Shown here: piece after piece, positions 12,009-23,660 of the stretch | How the letters are laid out: the number at the start of each line of letters is the position of its first letter | Numbering within the stretch: position 1 is the first letter of the stretch | Made by a program: the position numbers and the translations under genes | The notes under the pieces: generated by a model | Database searches by the model: none | The model's input: the letters and a program-made list of their open reading frames with translations, nothing else | What the model was told of the DNA's origin: nothing | Assembly: GCA_014529385.2 (NCBI GenBank) | Contig: CM043963.1 | Coordinates: 73,511,912 to 73,575,911 of the forward strand | Reading direction: 5' to 3' | Length of the DNA: 64,000 nucleotides | Origin: Adiantum capillus-veneris | Lineage: Eukaryota; Streptophyta; Polypodiopsida; Polypodiales; Pteridaceae

Positions 12009-15000
12009 TCATGTTTCCCGCATCTTTAGCAGTGATTCGTACCTGGCATGCAGGTTCAACATTGTTGGGCCAAAAATGTCAGTATTTATGGTGAAGAAAC
12101 CTGTATAGAATGCTTCTTCAAAAGCCTGGAGGTGATAGGATGATAGAAACATTATCCTTTGATATAGCTCATGTATCACCTCCTTGGAAGGCTGACCTGA
12201 CAGATCATAAGCGCATCTATATGTATCCTGGAAGAAGAAGATGCTATCGGTCACCTGGCCTGGCTTGAAGGTCTCGAACACTGCTAAGATGGTTCTGCAG
12301 ATTTTCCTCATCATAATGCATGTGAGGTCAGGTGAGCCAGTGAACAACTTTATGGCGTCCGTTAGGGTTTCCACCATGTATTGGACACTTATTCTCTCAC
12401 CTGCCTTCAAGCCCGGCAGCTTGGGGTAGTTCAGCCAAGTGGGTTGGCTTGTTTGTAAAATTTCCTACGCCTTCCACGTTCTAATCCTTGGTTGAGGACA
12501 GAAGCTGAGGTTGTCTCTGATATTTTTAGGTGCCTCTACCAAGTGGATTAGGTATTGTGGGTACTTTATAAGCCAGGACTTCCTCCACTTTGGCTGAGAA
12601 TCCACAATAAGCTTGACCCCTTCTGGTTTTGAGGTATCTTCATTGTAGAGAGGTACAGCTGGCTCTTCTCTGATCCACTTGTTTATGGTAGTTGCCTCAT
12701 ATTTCAGCAATGGGTATGGGAGAGAGGGTTGAAGCCACTCGCGCCTAAGTTTGCTGGCGTTGATCTTTTGAATGGTCATAGATTTGAAGACCCTCTGCTC
12801 CCACTCCAAGGCTTCCTTTGTTGTTTCCCTGAGCTCCACCTCTATTGCTTTACACAATTTTTCTTCCTCTTATTGTGTTAGATCATGTGGCTCTTTAGAG
12901 GATCCTGCTATGGTTTCCTCTTGCATAGGCGTGTCCACAGGATCCGCCACATTTTCTAGGTCAATGCCCTCATTGGTGGATGGCCCTGTGCTCTTTGCCT
13001 CTCCTCCTTGCTGGCCTTTCAACTCCTCAATTTGCCTGAGGAGTTTTTGCTTTTCCGCTTCAGCTTCTCTGCCCATATTCACGAGAAGGTCATTAAGCTC
13101 GACGTTTATTCTTTCCGCCTCCTTGAGCTTTCTCTTCATGCTTTCTACTTCTTCTTGCAGGGCTTTTTGGCCCTCTTCCATTCTCGTTTGCATGACTATA
13201 GAACCTTCTGCCATCATCAATCTCTGCTTTTTCTTGAGAGTCAGCTCTTTCTGAAGTTCTTGCATTTGCTCTTCATAGAGTTGACTCTCAGTCATGATTT
13301 GAGTCGAGCTCGTAGCTCTGACTCTAGCAGGTGATGCTCGTAGCCTCTGGATGGTTTGATCTTTGACTTTTAGTTGGTCCTTGAGCTCAAGGACTTCATC
13401 CAGGCTTGCTTCTTGATCTATCTCTGCTCTTTCCTTGGCGTTCCTCATGGCTTCTACTTCTTTCGATTCTTCTGTCAGCTGTAGTGTCAGATTATCTCTT
13501 TCTTTCTCGGCATCTCTCAATGACTTGCTGAGCTACTGACACTCTTCTTCAACTGCTTGTATTCTTTTTGCTGCTTCCTGATTTGCTTCTTCCATTGCTT
13601 GGCAGTTTTGTAGAGCCCTTGCCAAGCTAGCCTGTAGGTCAGCTTCTCTCTCCTTTTGCCCTTGGCTTTGTGCCTGCAGAGAATCTACTTCCATTTTGAT
13701 CTTTTCTTCAGTGGCCTTGAGAGTTGTCATTTCTTTCTCTGAAGCTATGGATTGTGCCCTCAATCCAGCTAGCTTTGTCATCACCACGTCCCAGTCATTG
13801 GAGGGCGGGTGCAGGTATACCGTGTCTGTAGCAATTTCTTTTAGCTCCACTAGCCTGATACCTTGCATCTGTTCTTTAGGCCCTGTCCTCGCCAAGTCGA
13901 ATGCGACTGTGGCGGCTTCTTCCTTCGTATAGCCCACAGCTAGCAGGTCCAAAAATGCATAGTAAGAATCATCTAATTCTTTTTTCTCAGTTTCAGGCTT
14001 GGCCTCTTCTTTTGGCTCAGGTTCTTGTCTTTGCTCTTGATCTTCTGCTTGCCTTTCTTCTTGTTTGTCCTCAGCCTCCTTATCTTCTTGTGGGGGGCTG
14101 CTAGGAGGTGGTGAGGGCGGTGGGGATGGCTGTGGGTTGGGTTTAGGGCTGGCTGGTAAAGATGCAGGTTTGCCCTTTAAGTCCCTGTCTGCTTTTGTTT
14201 TTCTTTCTCTTTCTTGGCTCTCTTGCTCATCCAGCAGTTTCTGCCGTATTTGTTGTACTTCTTCCTCTGTGAAAGGGACATGAGGAATGTTCTCTGCTGC
14301 AGCATCAAGAATCTCAAAATTCTTGATATAATCTTCAAATCGGTCCCTTTGCACTCTTCTGGACGATCCGGACATAGACTCTAGAGATGGCTTCCAGAGT
14401 TCGCTTAAATCACCCTTGAGGGCTCTCTCCGCTCGAAAACTCTCCATCAGCCTCTCTAGTCTTGCCGCTTTCTGTGACCTTGTTTCTTTGGCCGGCACTT
14501 GAGAAAACTCCTTCTTCCCTTTCTTCTGCTCGGGCAACTCCTCTTGGACTGACTCTAGCTGTCTTTTCAATCTTGTTGCCACCTTTGGTGCCCTTTGTGG
14601 CTCATCTTCCTTGTCTTCGTTTACTCTCAGCCAATCATTCTGAGATGGGGGGTCAAGCCACCTTCGTTTTGCATGTAGTGCCCCATAAATCACCTTGGTG
14701 ATCAATTCTCCTGGCACTATATAGGTTGGCTTTTTGTTGCCCATCTTTACCAAACTGTCATGTATATATGCCGCATAGTTGATTATCTTTGGGGTGCCTT
14801 TTGTCATTGCCCAAGTGAACGTTGTGGCAATTGCACCTGGCGGCATCCTGTACTTCTGTGGCCTCTTCGTGCACATGTGGAAGTACTGGTTGTATAACTG
14901 GCTCATGATTGCCACTTTGGGTTGGCAATGTCTTCAAAGGTGTAATGCGCCTTTTTCTCTTTGTACAACTTGACCTCGTCCCTTCTTTTTGTTACACTGT

Positions 15001-15448
15001 CCCCTTTGTTGGAGAGGTCTAGTGCATCGGCTACAACCCACTCAGTGATTATTATCTCTGTTTCTGGTCTGCCTTGTAAATCTGTTACCTTGGCCACTCC
15101 ATCCTCTTTGATGCTTGTTACAAACTCCCAGACTCTTTTGATGTCCACCCCTGTCGGTATTGCTTCGAAGTAGTTGTGGAGATCAATCTTCTCCAAGTAG
15201 CCGGCCATCTTGCTTCGTACAAACTCATTGAGTTCTCTCGGCAGCATTGGCAGCTCTATAACATTGCCTTCAGTGTCTTTGAACACTCCCTGGTAGATCT
15301 TTAGGTCGTTGGACTCTAAGAGATCCTCTTGTATCCAGGTGATGGTGGGCTTCAGTGTTCCTTCTGGAATGACAAAGGGTTCCACTTCTTCCAGATAATC
15401 CTTGATGGTCATTCTTTTCCTCTTTGCCGGTGACTTCGAGGCTACCAT
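12009..15448 (-). pseudogene. Extra 3' coiled-coil ORF of element B
   Basis: About 1,146 codons on the minus strand, in two frames joined at about 14910 by one frameshift. In-frame stops occur at about 13531, 12868 and 12463, each explained by C-to-T from a Gln codon. The N-terminal ~300 residues are globular (IPTGVDIKRVWEFV, then GTPKIINYAAYIHDSL) and resemble the layout of the 'putative plant transposon protein' domain of Tat/Ogre extra ORFs. I infer this, without a search. A Pro/Glu-rich segment follows (SPPPSPPPSSPPQ), then long heptad-rich coiled coil (about 13750-12900) and a C-terminal globular part. It ends about 60 bp before the polypurine tract. Function unknown; structural or RNA-binding roles are possible. 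Confidence 0.7.
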
Positions 15449-15559
15449 AGATCCTGTTGCACTCAGTAGTCCGAAGTTAGCGTTTTTTCCATATTAGCTA
15501 CGAAACTAATTTTTACTTATCCAAATGACTTGAAAATTGAAAATAAAGCTTAAAAGGAA

Positions 15560-16470
15560 CTTGTGAAGCTGTGCATGTGCTCACAGTGCAAATCTGGCCA
15601 AAAATTTCCATCTAGACATCCTACGCGTAGGATGTCTTTTTCATCAGAATTGGTTCATACTTGACATGTAGGTAGTGTAAGGCTCATGGAACATGGCTAT
15701 ATGCTTGGATTTGAATTTGGATATCAAAAAGTGGATTTTTGGGCTGATTCAGGCTTTAGGTCACAATTTGGGTAGAATGTCCATCATATGTAGCAATTGA
15801 TGTCCAAATGGGTTGAAAATTGGTATATGGGCTTATTACACCATGTTATTGGCTCCCATGATGTCTTTCTTTGCACAGAAGTCTAAATTTATGCTGGAGA
15901 CATCCTACGCATAGGATGTCTTTTTCATCAAAATGACATGAAACTTGTTATGTGGGTTATCCTTGGCCTATGGAACATGGCCATGTTCTTGGATTTGAAT
16001 TTGGACACGATTTGATGCTTGTAAGGCTCTGTGTGGTGTTTTTGGGCTCAAAAAAGTGTATCTTGAAGGTGTTGGCGTCAAAAGTGATTAGAATGGCTTC
16101 AAACTTGATATATGGGCTCCTGATGATGAGGTGATTGGATCTGGAATGATAAAACATCCCTTGCATGTAGGATGTCTACTTCATCATTTTTTCCCTCTGA
16201 CCACACAGATTATTTGTTGATGTGTTGGTGAATGTGTTGTGCAAGTTTCATTGGATTTGGACAAGATTTGGTAGGTCTATAGCCCATTATTGCCTCTATG
16301 CCCTAACTTTGTGTTTTTTTATGTATATGAGGTCAAATTTGGTCCAAATGTGATGAAACTTGGTGGATAGCTTGTAAATGTCATTCAGAACATGTGTATG
16401 ATGAAAAATATTGGAGTTTGTGCCCAAAAGTGTCCTTGAGACATCCTACGCGTAGGATGTCTCCTAGTGA
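15560..16470. repeat. Array of four ~250-290 bp diverged units, each with a 24-bp palindrome
   Basis: Perfect palindromes at 15614-15637 and 16439-16462 (arm AGACATCCTACG followed by its reverse complement). One has a single mismatch at 15898-15921, and a degenerate copy lies at about 16152-16177. Spacings are 284, 254 and 287 bp. Flanks also repeat (TTTTTCATCA, CATGGAACATGGC, TTGGATTTGAATTTGGA). The zone is non-coding and lies between the repeat tail of pol and the coiled-coil ORF of element B. Confidence 0.85.
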
Positions 16471-18213
16471 TTTTTTCATTGCTGGTGCTCCTAGTGCTTG
16501 CCCTTGGCCCCCCTAAGTCCCTTTTAAGCTTAATTTCAACAAAAAAGTCAAATGGATAGAGAATAACTCCTTGTGTGGACTTCAGAGCCTCCGAGCCGTT
16601 TTCTAACTTTTGGAGTGCTTTTTGGCGATGAAATTTCTTGATGTTGGTCTCCATAGCTTCCCGATCCCTCGGGGATCCTTGCCGTATGGTTTTTGTCGAC
16701 TCTGGCTTCACCGGAGCTCCATTTGGCAATTTGTCGCTCTAGAAGCTCTCGTGGTTGCGTTTACATACCTTTGATGATTTGTGGTGGTCTACCACCATAG
16801 GAATTGTTGTTGATGGTCTAGGAAAGCTGCTCGTGAAGTTTGGTGGCAAACGGGAGCGGTTTGGTCGCAAGTGCGATTTGACGCTTTGTGTGTCTGATGC
16901 CTAAGCTGAAGTTTAGTGCCGCTTCGGGTCACTTTTTGGTCATGCAGGTCATATAGACTTTTCGAGCATGTCGAGATGCTCCTACCCATGAATTTTGGTA
17001 GCATTTGGTCGTCGTTTTGCCAATTTCCCATTTGGTGGCCTCTTGCAGGTTTCTGGGAATTAGGGTTTTTCCCGATGGTTTCCTACTGCCTTTGGACATC
17101 CAGGACTGGTCTTCTAGACTGGGATAAGCTGCCGATGAAGTCTTGTTGCTTTCGGGTTAGCCGTTAGGCCGCCGTCTCTACTTGTAGGTCTCTACCGTCC
17201 GCTTTGTGTGTGATCCCTAAGCTAGTTTTCGCGACATAATGACTTTTATGCGCGAAAAGCTCATGGTGGTGAGCCTACCTCTCATGTATGGAGCTCGTCG
17301 GGTAGTCGTGCGCATTGTAGAAGCTGCTGGAAGGTCGATACGCTCTAGGTGGCAGAAGCTCTCTCCACAAAGTCAATAGTGAGAATGAGCTAAAAATGGG
17401 GTGAAAATTTCTTATAATGGAGGTCCCCGAACCACTTTTCATGAAATTTGACATGCGCTCCTATCCTCTTGCGAGATGCGGTTTAGGCTCAAAAATTTCT
17501 TGATTTGGACTCCATTTGCTCTGTTTACCAGAAATTTGGCATTTCGATTAAAATCTGACCAAAACACGCTTTCCGCTCCAGTCATAATTGCACCCCCACT
17601 GCACCATAGGTTGTCCTATAGTCACTGATCATCCCCATATTTTTTGTTTTTCATTACGACTGTTTTTCACCTACTTTTTGTATTTTTGAAGTTTTTTTGC
17701 CGAAAATTAGCAAAATTAAAAGGAAAATAGCAAATCAAACCCAGAAAATCTCCAAAAATCATAATAAATCACAAACATCACCGCCAATCATAATATACAC
17801 TCGCATGCAATTTTTTTTATTTTATTTTTTGGCCGGATTTCTCCGTTTTACCAATATTTTGCCTGAAAAATGGCTATTTCTACTTATATACACACACTTA
17901 GGGACCTGATTTGGCGTTTGGCCCCATATACTTGTAGATTCATGTTGTATAAGGGCATATATACTTGGGTTACTCCCGAAAATTTTGCAATCAAACAACA
18001 ACCCTTAAAATAGTCAAAAATCATGCCCTTTTTTGTTGTTTCTGTTATTGGTTCTGCATTTGAGAGTGCCTCTAAAATGCCTCCCCCCCCCCCCCTAGCC
18101 GGAGTCCTCCCGGACGACAAGGTATCGCCTCGGAGTATGTGCCATGCATAAGTTAAAAAATTTGTGCTAATGCCTGGCCGATTAATGTGGCCCTACTTTA
18201 TTCATACTCGGTC
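16471..18213. other. Non-coding part of element B, no gene recognised
   Basis: This stretch continues the 3' non-coding region of element B up to the Copia insertion site. I see no protein similarity in any frame. A C14 run is at about 18082-18095. A minus frame at 16729-16385 has no recognisable domain. Confidence 0.6.
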
Positions 18214-18218
18214 AATGC
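18214..18218. repeat. Target-site duplication of the Copia element (AATGC)
   Basis: AATGC here and AATGC at 23864-23868 flank the Copia element exactly. Confidence 0.95.
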
Positions 18219-18405
18219 TGTTGGGATCGTAGAGCACACACACAGAGAGCCAACACGAAGAAGGAGATAGACACAGTGTATGGCGGGGCGGTACTCACAC
18301 TACAATGTGTAGTTGTAAGTATAGTTATTATGAATGAGTAAATGAATGGCTGTACATGGGCGGCTGAACAACGGGCAGCCGGGCACACGGGCCTTTAACC
18401 CAACA
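18219..18405 (-). repeat. 3' LTR of Copia element
   Basis: 187 bp, TGTTGGG...CCCAACA, imperfect terminal inverted repeat typical of plant Copia. Identical to 23661-23863 except for the 16-bp duplication there. Confidence 0.96.
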
Positions 18406-18420
18406 ATCTCCCACTTAAAG
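18406..18420 (-). other. Polypurine tract of Copia element
   Basis: On the minus strand TTTAAGTGGGAGAT directly precedes the 3' LTR TGTTGGG, the classic plant Copia polypurine/LTR junction. Confidence 0.9.
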
Positions 18421-18460
18421 GCAGTGTGCCTTTAAAGTGGCCAAAGTACAGCAAAAGAAG

Positions 18461-21400
18461 TCAAGCCATACCCATCAGCGATCTACAGTGTGCAAACCGC
18501 TGTGAGGCTAACGACTTCGTGAGTAGATCAGCAGGGTTATCGTCAATGTGTACCTTGACAAGCTCTATGCGCTTGTCCTCTAGCACCTCTCGTATGAAGT
18601 GATACCTCACCTCAATGTGCTTTGTCTTCGCATGGAATACAGGATTCCGTGCCAATGCTATGGCACTCTGGCTATCACAATGTAGAATCGGAGCATCACC
18701 AGCCATACCAAGATCTCCCACTAGTCGTGAGAGCCATACGGCCTCCTTGGCAGCCTCAGTGGCAGCCATATATTCAGCCTCTGTAGTGCTCAAAACCGGT
18801 CCACCTGCAACTGTGAACACATAGCCGCTAGTAGACTTCCTCGAGTCCACTGACCCTGCATAGTCTGAATCTGTATATCCGCAAACAGACATATCCTTCT
18901 CACCATAACATAGGGACAAATCTGAAGTCCCTCTCAAGTATCTGAGAATACCTCTCACTGCATCCCAATGACGCTTGCCTGGGTTAGACATGTACCTGCT
19001 AACCACACCAACTGCATGAGCAAGATCTGGACGCGTAGCCACCATGGCATACATCAAGGAACCAACAGCTGACGCATAGGGAATCTGAGACATCTCTGTA
19101 GTCTCCAAATCTGTCTGAGGGCAGTCATCATGGCTGAGTTTTACATATGGAGGCAACGGGGTACTAATGGCCTTCCCCCCTTCCATATGAAAACGCTCAA
19201 GCACCCTGTCAATGTACTCTTTCTGACTAAGAAAGAGCATCTTGCGAGAACGATCACGAGTGATACGCATACCCAAAATATGACTGGCATCCCCAAGATC
19301 CTTCATGGAAAAGGTCTCATGTAGCCTATGTTTCAAGGCATCCACATCAGAAATACACTTCCCTGCGATCAGCATGTCATCCACATACAAAACCAAAACA
19401 ATAAGACTACCATCTGCAGCCTTGCGAGTATAGAGGCATGGGTCCTCATAACTGCGTACATAGCCCAATGAACTCATGAATGCATCAAACTTACGATACC
19501 ATTCACGAGATGATTGCTTCAGCCCATACAAGGTCTTAAGAAGCCGGCATACCATCTTCTTTGAGCCATGAATAACAAACCCACTTGGTTGCTCCATGTA
19601 CAAATCCTCGTGCAAGTCCGGATGTAAGAAAGCTGTCTTTACATCCATTTGCTTCAACTCCATGTCTTCTGTAGCTACCAAGGCAAACAACATACGCAAA
19701 GTAGACATCTTCACCACTGGGGAGAAGATCTCGTCAAAATCAATGCCCTTCTGTTGCTTGAATCCTTTAGCCACAAGCCTTGCTTTGTACCTTGGCTTTG
19801 CATCCATTGAACACAATTTTATCTTGTAAACCCACTTGCATGGTATTGCCTTCTTACCCTTTGGCAAAGGAGTAAGCTCCCACGTTTCATTTTGGATCAA
19901 CGAATCCATCTCTGACTGCATAGCCTGCTCCCACTTGAGCTTGTCAACACTAGACATGGCCTCATCATAACATGATGGCTCCTTGCAATCAGTCAACAAT
20001 ACATAATCCATAGAAGGCACAAAACGCTGAGGCTGTCTTGCACGCCGCTCTGAATGCCTCAAAGACTGTGCAGGAGGTGCATCTGGCTGTCCCACATCTA
20101 CATGATCTCCCAACAAGGGCTGATCTCCCACTTGAGGGTCAATGGGCTGCCCACGAGCAGCCATGGGACCATCATACCGATGACCATCCTCCTCAAATAT
20201 CACACGCCGAACCTCAACCGTTCGCGGTGATGCTCTATACATAGAGTCCTCATGAAAAACAACATCATGGCTGCGCACAATCTTCCTGTCAATAGGATCC
20301 CACAATCGATAACCCATCTCACCAGAGCTACCATAACCCAAGAAGATACATCTCTTGCTCTTCGGATCCAATTTGCTGCGTTTTGCCTTAGGTACATGTA
20401 CATAAGCTTCACAGCCAAAAACACGAAGGTGACCATACGAAGGTGTCAAACCTGTCCATACCTCTTCAGGCACTTTGAAGCCCAAAGGAACACTAGGTGA
20501 ACGATTTATCAAATGCACAGAAGTGGCAACAGCTTCAGCCCAAAATCCATTTGACAAACCAGCCATAGAAAGCATACTACAGACTTTTTCCTGTATAGTC
20601 CTGTTCATGCGCTCTGCCGCACCATTTTGAGGAGGTGTATAGGGAGCACTAAGCTCGCGCCGTATACCCTTCTCAAAACATAATGTTGTGAAAGCATGAG
20701 ACATAAATTCACCCCCATTGTCCGTACGTAAGCACTTCAACTTACAACCTGATTGGTTCTCGACAAGAGCCAACCATTGCTTAAATATATCAAACACCAT
20801 ATCCTTCTTACGAATGGGGTATGCCCATACCTTCCTGCTAGCATCATCAATGAACGTAACAAAGTACATAGCACCTCCAAGAGAAGCATTGGGCATCGGC
20901 CCACATACATCACTATGCACCAAAGCTAGCTTTTCCAAAGATCTGTGTGGAACACTTTTCTTATGAGAAGACCGAGCATGTCGACCATAAAGGCAATGCT
21001 CACAAAACTCAAAACCACCAAAATCTGAAACGGGAATGTAATCCGCACGTGCCAACAACTTCAAACCTTTTAGTGACATATGCCCCAAACGCTGATGCCA
21101 TAAAGAAGCAGGAGGTTGCTCAGTGATCCCCACAATGTGATCAGCCACACTAGCTACACAAAGGGAATACAAGGTATTCCTCTTAGCACCTTTAACCAAA
21201 ACAAGGCTGCCCTTAGTGAGCTTCCAACCTCCATCACCAAAAGATACATTGAAACCAAGTGAATCCAACTGACCCACACTAATCAAGATTTTTGCAAGAG
21301 CCGGCACATGACGCACATGCCGCAAGACAAACGTAGTAGAGTTTGGCACAACCAAATGAATATCCCCAATGCCATGAATCTGCATAGAACGCCCATCGGC

Positions 21401-22474
21401 AATCCTGACAGTACCTGTGCTCGAAGCATCATAGTCATGAAACCACGACCTATGAGGCGTAACGTGAAAAGAAGCACCACTGTCAATGACCCAATCCATA
21501 GGCATACTACGCTCATGAGTGAGAAGAAAAGCGTCATCAAAATAGGATGCAAGCAACACATCACCAAGCTCTTCACTAGTAGCACTAGTCGGAGCACATA
21601 CATGGTCATCTTGAGAGCTACACTCTCCCTGTGTTGCATGTAACTCCTCAATCTTGACATTGGACTTAGGCTTGTCCTTAGCATCATGGTCTTTCTTCTT
21701 ACCATCTCCATTTTCCCTTTTCCACTTGTAGCAATCCTTTTTGAAATGGCCTTTTCTACCACAATGAAAACATTCCACATCCTTTTTACTTGTGCCTGCA
21801 CGGGACTTGCTTCTAGATTTACCCCTGTTGGACTTATACTTGTCCATAGTCCTGCCTCTGACAACCATTGCACTAGAAGACTTACTACCTGCATTATTCT
21901 TTTGATTAATCTCTTCCGTGAGAAGACTAGACTCCACATTAGTACTTGTCAACTCATTCGCAGGAACCGAGTTACTTATGGCTGTCCTAAATGTGTCCCA
22001 TGACTCAGGCAACGTGACAAGTAAAAACATAGCTTTTACATTGTCCTCAAACGTAATTTCTTGCGTAGCAAGTTGGCTGAAAATTGTATTGAACTCATTC
22101 AAATGCGCATTCATGGAAGCACCTTCCTCCATTCGCAAATCAATAAGCTTTTTAATCCAATACACCATAGAAGCAGCTGAATGCTTATCATACATATCGC
22201 AAATCCGCTGCCATAGCTCATAAGCTCCACCCTGTGCATCTTTCACATTGTAATAAACAGACTTTGAAAGGGAAAGCCTAATGGTAGACCTGCACATCTC
22301 ATCCAACTCCTCCCAATCATCCCTCTCCATGTTCTCTGGCTTAACTCCCTGCAACTTTAGAGGTCGAATCTGTTTCTTCTGCACCAAGACATCCCAAATC
22401 TGATCTTTCCAATATGAGAAATTAGCACCATCCAATTTCTCAATATTGAAAACTGTGTCCTCTTTAGTGCCCAT
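18461..22474 (-). CDS. Copia gag-pol polyprotein (intact)
   Basis: An uninterrupted minus-strand frame. The Met at 22474 (MGTKEDTVFNIEKLDG) is the likely start, giving 1,337 codons; the frame extends 31 codons further upstream without homology. In order: Gag helical region (about 1-190), zinc knuckle CFHCGRKGHFKKDC (235-248), protease with DSGAS (331-335), GAG-pre-integrase LWHQRLGHMS (458-467), integrase core with D522 (HSDVCG), D585 (RTDNGGEF) and E621 (NGAAERMNR), RT with YVDD (1030-1033), and RNase H with TEAEYMA near the C-terminus. All catalytic residues are present. The polyprotein packages and copies the element RNA and integrates the cDNA. The order PR-INT-RT-RH is diagnostic of Ty1/Copia. 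Confidence 0.96.
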   Translation of the reverse strand: MGTKEDTVFNIEKLDGANFSYWKDQIWDVLVQKKQIRPLKLQGVKPENMERDDWEELDEMCRSTIRLSLSKSVYYNVKDAQGGAYELWQRICDMYDKHSAASMVYWIKKLIDLRMEEGASMNAHLNEFNTIFSQLATQEITFEDNVKAMFLLVTLPESWDTFRTAISNSVPANELTSTNVESSLLTEEINQKNNAGSKSSSAMVVRGRTMDKYKSNRGKSRSKSRAGTSKKDVECFHCGRKGHFKKDCYKWKRENGDGKKKDHDAKDKPKSNVKIEELHATQGECSSQDDHVCAPTSATSEELGDVLLASYFDDAFLLTHERSMPMDWVIDSGASFHVTPHRSWFHDYDASSTGTVRIADGRSMQIHGIGDIHLVVPNSTTFVLRHVRHVPALAKILISVGQLDSLGFNVSFGDGGWKLTKGSLVLVKGAKRNTLYSLCVASVADHIVGITEQPPASLWHQRLGHMSLKGLKLLARADYIPVSDFGGFEFCEHCLYGRHARSSHKKSVPHRSLEKLALVHSDVCGPMPNASLGGAMYFVTFIDDASRKVWAYPIRKKDMVFDIFKQWLALVENQSGCKLKCLRTDNGGEFMSHAFTTLCFEKGIRRELSAPYTPPQNGAAERMNRTIQEKVCSMLSMAGLSNGFWAEAVATSVHLINRSPSVPLGFKVPEEVWTGLTPSYGHLRVFGCEAYVHVPKAKRSKLDPKSKRCIFLGYGSSGEMGYRLWDPIDRKIVRSHDVVFHEDSMYRASPRTVEVRRVIFEEDGHRYDGPMAARGQPIDPQVGDQPLLGDHVDVGQPDAPPAQSLRHSERRARQPQRFVPSMDYVLLTDCKEPSCYDEAMSSVDKLKWEQAMQSEMDSLIQNETWELTPLPKGKKAIPCKWVYKIKLCSMDAKPRYKARLVAKGFKQQKGIDFDEIFSPVVKMSTLRMLFALVATEDMELKQMDVKTAFLHPDLHEDLYMEQPSGFVIHGSKKMVCRLLKTLYGLKQSSREWYRKFDAFMSSLGYVRSYEDPCLYTRKAADGSLIVLVLYVDDMLIAGKCISDVDALKHRLHETFSMKDLGDASHILGMRITRDRSRKMLFLSQKEYIDRVLERFHMEGGKAISTPLPPYVKLSHDDCPQTDLETTEMSQIPYASAVGSLMYAMVATRPDLAHAVGVVSRYMSNPGKRHWDAVRGILRYLRGTSDLSLCYGEKDMSVCGYTDSDYAGSVDSRKSTSGYVFTVAGGPVLSTTEAEYMAATEAAKEAVWLSRLVGDLGMAGDAPILHCDSQSAIALARNPVFHAKTKHIEVRYHFIREVLEDKRIELVKVHIDDNPADLLTKSLASQRFAHCRSLMGMA

Positions 22475-23640
22475 TACAACAAGAATGCAACAATGAGAAA
22501 CCTGTAACCAACCAACAAACTGCCACAACAAAGTAGTGTTGCAAATCTGACAACACCTGCTGCTCAATCAAAGAGCAAACGCATAGAGTATAAATCAGCC
22601 CATAATATGGTCAAAAAACGTACGTAGAAATCCACAAACAAATGCATAAACCCGTGACACCTGTAACTCAACCGGCCTAGGCAAACCGTGCCACAAAATG
22701 CATCAACAATGAGCTGTCATAGAGGCATAAACATACTCCATGTCTGAATAACCACAATAGAGACATAAGCTGACCAAGCTTACACAAATCCGTGAGCATA
22801 AATGGATCCAAGTGAGCATATAACCAATGCACAAGCTCAACGAAGTCCAATCTCTACTGCCAACCAAGTACCTGTCCGTACTCAAACCGCAACACTGCAA
22901 GCAAGAGCAAACCCACTCTATGTATAAGTGAACCAAATCTCCACAATATCATGCATAAAGAGTGTCTGTCAAACTGCCATATCCACATCCATCAACATAC
23001 ATAGATGATGTAAACCTGTAGCTCAAGAACACGCATAAATAGACTGCCCAGAAGAGTAGAAGCTCCCACTCAGACCACAACCATATGCATGGCTGTCCCA
23101 CAGTCAAAATATATGTTTTGTAACCACAGAAGAAACCTGTATCCAAAGCTCCCTGTAACCTGTAACCTGTACCCGTACCTGTACCTGTACCTGCACCTGT
23201 AGTCGAAGAAGACAATGTCGCCAAACTCCCACTCTATCTGTGTGTATGAGGCCACTCCAAGAAGAGGCTACACACTCTCAAATGAGCTGTGGGCTCACGT
23301 AAGTGGAAGACACTACAACAATGGCACCTGTAATGGCTATGGAAGCTCTGGCAGCAGAAAACTACCAAAGAGAGATGAAAAAACGTAGCTCCTAGTCTGT
23401 AGCTCGGATGGGATTTCTGATGGCACGAATGGCTCCGAAAGGTGGGTTAAACTCCAGGTGGGTTAAACTCCAGGACGCCTGGTGAAAATACTCGCAGAGT
23501 GCTGAACCTTCCAATGCCAAGCTCAGAAAAACCTTCTGCTCTTTGGAAATGCGCGCGTGTGCGAAACCAAAAAACAGCAATGAAACAGCAGCAAGTTTCA
23601 ACACACTCAACAATGATGATGAAGCTCTCAATGCTCTCAC
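22475..23640 (-). other. Unusually long 5' leader of the Copia element
   Basis: About 1.17 kb separates the primer-binding site from the gag Met, while most plant Copia leaders are far shorter. It holds an ACCTGT hexamer array (about 23155-23203) and a 16-bp direct repeat GGTGGGTTAAACTCCA (23441-23456 and 23457-23472). No protein similarity was recognised; it may be spliced or have a packaging role (inference). Confidence 0.75.
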
Positions 23641-23658
23641 TACCAAGCTCTGATACCA
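23640..23658 (-). other. Primer-binding site of Copia element
   Basis: On the minus strand, two bases after the 5' LTR, TGGTATCAGAGCTTGGTA matches the 3' end of initiator tRNA-Met. Confidence 0.95.
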
Positions 23659-23660
23659 CT

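Noticed and set aside
12772-14701. Several plus-strand frames of 60-160 codons opposite the coiled-coil ORF
   Set aside because: They are shadows; Leu/Ser/Phe-rich composition is the complement of Glu/Lys/Gln-rich coiled coil.
11015-15448. Coiled-coil ORF as a host myosin- or kinesin-like gene
   Set aside because: It abuts the polypurine tract and LTR of element B, lacks introns and motor motifs, and is followed by the palindrome zone sharing sequence with the LTR.
15614-16462. Regularly spaced palindromes as a CRISPR array
   Set aside because: Spacing is 250-290 bp, spacers are themselves similar repeat units, and the context is a plant retrotransposon.
21283-21939. 218-codon minus-strand frame overlapping Copia gag in another phase
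   Set aside because: It lies within the intact Copia polyprotein frame and has no independent similarity.
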